From: an uncultured Draconibacterium sp.
Lineage (GTDB): Bacteria; Bacteroidota; Bacteroidia; Bacteroidales; Prolixibacteraceae
DNA length: 64,000 nt
Reading direction: 5' to 3'
NCBI RefSeq assembly: GCF_963676815.1
Contig: NZ_OY781365.1
Location: 4,188,501-4,252,500, forward strand
Part shown: piece by piece, positions 61,862-64,000 of the stretch
Layout of the letters: each line of letters begins with the position of its first letter
How positions within the stretch are numbered: position 1 is the first letter of the stretch
Made by a program: the position numbers and the translations under genes
Notes under the pieces: model-generated
Seen by the model: the letters and a program-made list of their open reading frames with translations, nothing else
Database searches by the model: none
What the model was told of the DNA's origin: nothing

Positions 61862-62743
61862 ATGAGAAAGTACATTATAATCTTCTTTTGTTGGGTAATT
61901 CTTTTTATCAGTTCTTGCGATAGAATTGATGAACAATCGAAGATGGAACCAGAACAACCTGAGCAAATAACTCTAAAAGGACCAAGACATACAAAAAAGG
62001 GAATATGTTTAGTCACGAAATATTCAGGTTGGGAAAGCAAAATCGAAAAGATTAATTCAAGTTGGAGTTACAGTTGGGGACATAGATTACAAAGTTCACA
62101 ACCCGATGGAGTGGAATTTGTTCCAATGATTTGGGGAGCTTGGTCTGACACTATTTCGGTCCAGAAAAAGTTAGATGAAATAGAAACATGGGTAGAAGAA
62201 GGGAAGGTGACCTCTCTTCTTGGATTTAATGAACCAGATAGTAAGAATCAGGCTAATATGTCTGTTGAAAGCGCTATCGCATATTGGCCACATTTAATGG
62301 AAGTCAATATCCCAATTGGCAGCCCTGGGTGTGTGCATGCCGATAGTAATTGGATGAAGGATTTTATGCAGGAGGTTGAAAAAAGAAATTATCGCGTTGA
62401 TTTTATTTGTGTGCATTGGTATGGTGGAGCAAACCCTCAATCCCTTGTAAATTATTTGAAAAAAGTTTACGAGCTTTATAAAATACCAATTTGGATTACT
62501 GAATTTGCCCCTGCTGACTGGGGGGCTAAAACAATAGAGGAAAGCAAGATTTCAGAAGAAAAAGCCTTAATCTTTATGAAAGCAATTTTACCAGAATTGG
62601 ATAAATTGGATTTTGTTCATCGTTATGCATGGTTTTCAGCCAATTCGTCAAATCCTGCTTTAGGAAATTCAGCTTTGTTTGATTCAAATGGAAATCTGAC
62701 CGCACTTGGGGAGTATTACTGTAATTACGAGAACGAAAATTAA
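61862..62743 (+). CDS. GH128-like glycosyl hydrolase lipoprotein
   Basis: 293 aa from the ATG at 61862 (lipobox Cys19, then DRIDEQ). A TTG further upstream (61793) is open but lacks a proper signal. The Glyco_hydro_cc fold shows TSLLGFNEPDSKNQANMSV with the expected acid/base Glu, FICVHWYGG, and IWITEFAPADWG with the nucleophile Glu. GH128 enzymes are endo-beta-1,3-glucanases, so a beta-1,3-glucan or mixed backbone may be among the targets; some relatives are uncharacterised. Acidic residues after the lipobox favour surface display. It is followed by a sulfatase after 25 bases. Confidence 0.8.
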   Translation: MRKYIIIFFCWVILFISSCDRIDEQSKMEPEQPEQITLKGPRHTKKGICLVTKYSGWESKIEKINSSWSYSWGHRLQSSQPDGVEFVPMIWGAWSDTISVQKKLDEIETWVEEGKVTSLLGFNEPDSKNQANMSVESAIAYWPHLMEVNIPIGSPGCVHADSNWMKDFMQEVEKRNYRVDFICVHWYGGANPQSLVNYLKKVYELYKIPIWITEFAPADWGAKTIEESKISEEKALIFMKAILPELDKLDFVHRYAWFSANSSNPALGNSALFDSNGNLTALGEYYCNYENEN

Positions 62744-62768
62744 TAACCATTAAACAATCATTTTGAAA

Positions 62769-64000
62769 ATGAGAAACTTTTTCAGAATACTAATTATTTA
62801 CATCGTGGCTTTTACGGCAATGGCCTGTAAAAACGAGCAAAAACCTAATATTATAATATTACTGGCTGATGATGCCGGATATGCAGACTTTGGTTTTATG
62901 GGATGTAAAGACTTGGATACACCCAGATTAGATGAAATTGCTTATGATGGAGTTGTATTTACAGATGCACATGTAAGTGCTACTGTTTGTGCTCCTTCAA
63001 GAGCAGGTTTGTTAACCGGGAAATATCAACAACGTTTTGGTTTTGAATGTAATTTGCCACCTAAAGGCATTGGTATTGACGTAAAAGAACGAACAATTGC
63101 AAATCAATTAAAAAACCAGGGATACAATACAATTGCATTGGGGAAATGGCATGTTGGGGAAACAGAACAGTTTCATCCTAATCAGCGAGGTTTTGATGAA
63201 TTTTATGGTTTTCTTGGTGGAAGCCGCCCGTACTGGTTTGATAAAAATACGGATGTAGATGGGAACCATAATGCACTTTTGCATAATTATTCCAGAGTTG
63301 ATTTTGATGGTTATCTTACAGATGTGCTTGGAGATAAGGCTGTTGAGTTTATTGAAAACTGCAAAGGTCCATTTTTTATGTATTGGGCGCCTAATGCGGT
63401 TCATACACCAATGCATGCAAAAAGAGATCATCTTGAGAAGTATACAGGCCATAAACGTCAGAAACTGGCTGCTATGACTTGGAGTTTGGATGAAAATATT
63501 GGAAAAATTACGGACAAATTAAAAGAAAAAGGAATATATGATAATACCTTAATATTCTTTTTAAGCGATAATGGTGGTGCGGCTAATAATAGTTCTAACA
63601 ATGCTCCGTTAAAAGGCTGGAAAGGCAATAAGTATGAGGGAGGACACCGAGTACCTTTTGTGGTATCTTGGCCTGAGAAGATCTCGGGAGGAAAAAACTT
63701 TAATGGATTAACTTCTGTTTTTGATATTTTTCAGACATCCTTAAAAGCTTCAGGAATAAACGAAGATCTGAGTTCTGACGGTGTTAATCTACTTCCATTT
63801 CTAACTAATGAGAAAAATGGGAATCCACATGAGTTGCTTTTCTGGAGAAAGGATCAAATGGCAGGTGCTCGTCATAACGATTTTAAGTTGATACGATTGG
63901 ACGATTATGGCTATCGGATGTACAATCTGGGAAATGACCTTGGTGAGAGTATTGATATAAGAGAAAACCATCCTGAAGAGTTCGATTTTCTCAAAAAGCA
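62769..64000 (+). CDS. Sulfatase, S1 family, lipoprotein (partial: runs off the window)
   Basis: 410 codons are visible from ATG 62769 and the frame is still open at the window edge. Lipobox Cys20 (MRNFFRILIIYIVAFTAMAC), unlike the other sulfatases, which have plain signal peptides. Signature CAPSR with Cys74; LLADDAGYADFGFMG and FFLSDNGGAANNSSNNAPLK supply the metal site; LGKWHVGETEQFHPNQRGFDEF is conserved. It is a close paralogue of the sulfatase at 46298. The visible part reaches the C-terminal MYNLGNDLGESIDIREN block, so only a few dozen residues are missing. Confidence 0.93.
   Translation, partial: MRNFFRILIIYIVAFTAMACKNEQKPNIIILLADDAGYADFGFMGCKDLDTPRLDEIAYDGVVFTDAHVSATVCAPSRAGLLTGKYQQRFGFECNLPPKGIGIDVKERTIANQLKNQGYNTIALGKWHVGETEQFHPNQRGFDEFYGFLGGSRPYWFDKNTDVDGNHNALLHNYSRVDFDGYLTDVLGDKAVEFIENCKGPFFMYWAPNAVHTPMHAKRDHLEKYTGHKRQKLAAMTWSLDENIGKITDKLKEKGIYDNTLIFFLSDNGGAANNSSNNAPLKGWKGNKYEGGHRVPFVVSWPEKISGGKNFNGLTSVFDIFQTSLKASGINEDLSSDGVNLLPFLTNEKNGNPHELLFWRKDQMAGARHNDFKLIRLDDYGYRMYNLGNDLGESIDIRENHPEEFDFLKK

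Overview
The window is an accessory, carbohydrate-scavenging stretch of a Bacteroidota chromosome. Evidence: three SusC/SusD pairs, many lipoproteins, TAnnTTTG-type -7 boxes, an ECF sigma/FecR cassette, a remnant of a hybrid two-component sensor, and AT-rich DNA. The many sulfatases, the GH85 gene and the LamG lipoproteins would fit a marine or sediment member such as Marinilabiliales/Prolixibacteraceae, but that placement is inference. I saw no rRNA, tRNA or CRISPR array.

Locus 1 (28-11710): a membrane-spanning transcriptional regulator (minus strand) faces a rightward operon of SusC, a SusD-like lipoprotein, a two-LamG surface lipoprotein and a GH85 endo-beta-N-acetylglucosaminidase. This points to N-glycans as substrate. 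An IS4-family element (11751-13062, 9-bp target duplication) sits between the GH85 gene and what was probably the operon's terminator.

Locus 2 (13612-28871): ECF sigma factor, FecR anti-sigma, STN-domain SusC, SusD, a LamG lipoprotein, an HExxH surface lipoprotein, a GH63-like hydrolase, a GH95 and a GH29. These suggest a fucosylated glycan or glycoprotein. The locus ends in a two-hairpin terminator that repeats the one after locus 1.

Insertion hotspot (29152-34375): the first ~375 codons of a hybrid two-component sensor are cut by an IS21-family element, whose left terminal repeats are in turn split by an IS256-family element with an 8-bp target duplication. The rest of the sensor is absent from the window.

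Locus 3 (34417-64000, running off the right edge): sulfatase, SusC/SusD, IclR regulator, sodium:solute symporter, cytoplasmic FAD oxidoreductase, three tandem sulfatases, GH30-like hydrolase, an unrecognised large exported protein, an exported FAD oxidoreductase with an N-terminal carbohydrate-binding-like domain, a HEAT-like protein with a possible FMN-attachment motif, a truncated cstA, GH2, GH128-like hydrolase and a fifth sulfatase. The substrate is likely a sulfated polysaccharide. The 15-bp dyad TTGCTATAATAGCAA or close variants lies right after the -7 box of the first sulfatase, of susC and of the IclR gene, which defines a probable IclR regulon.
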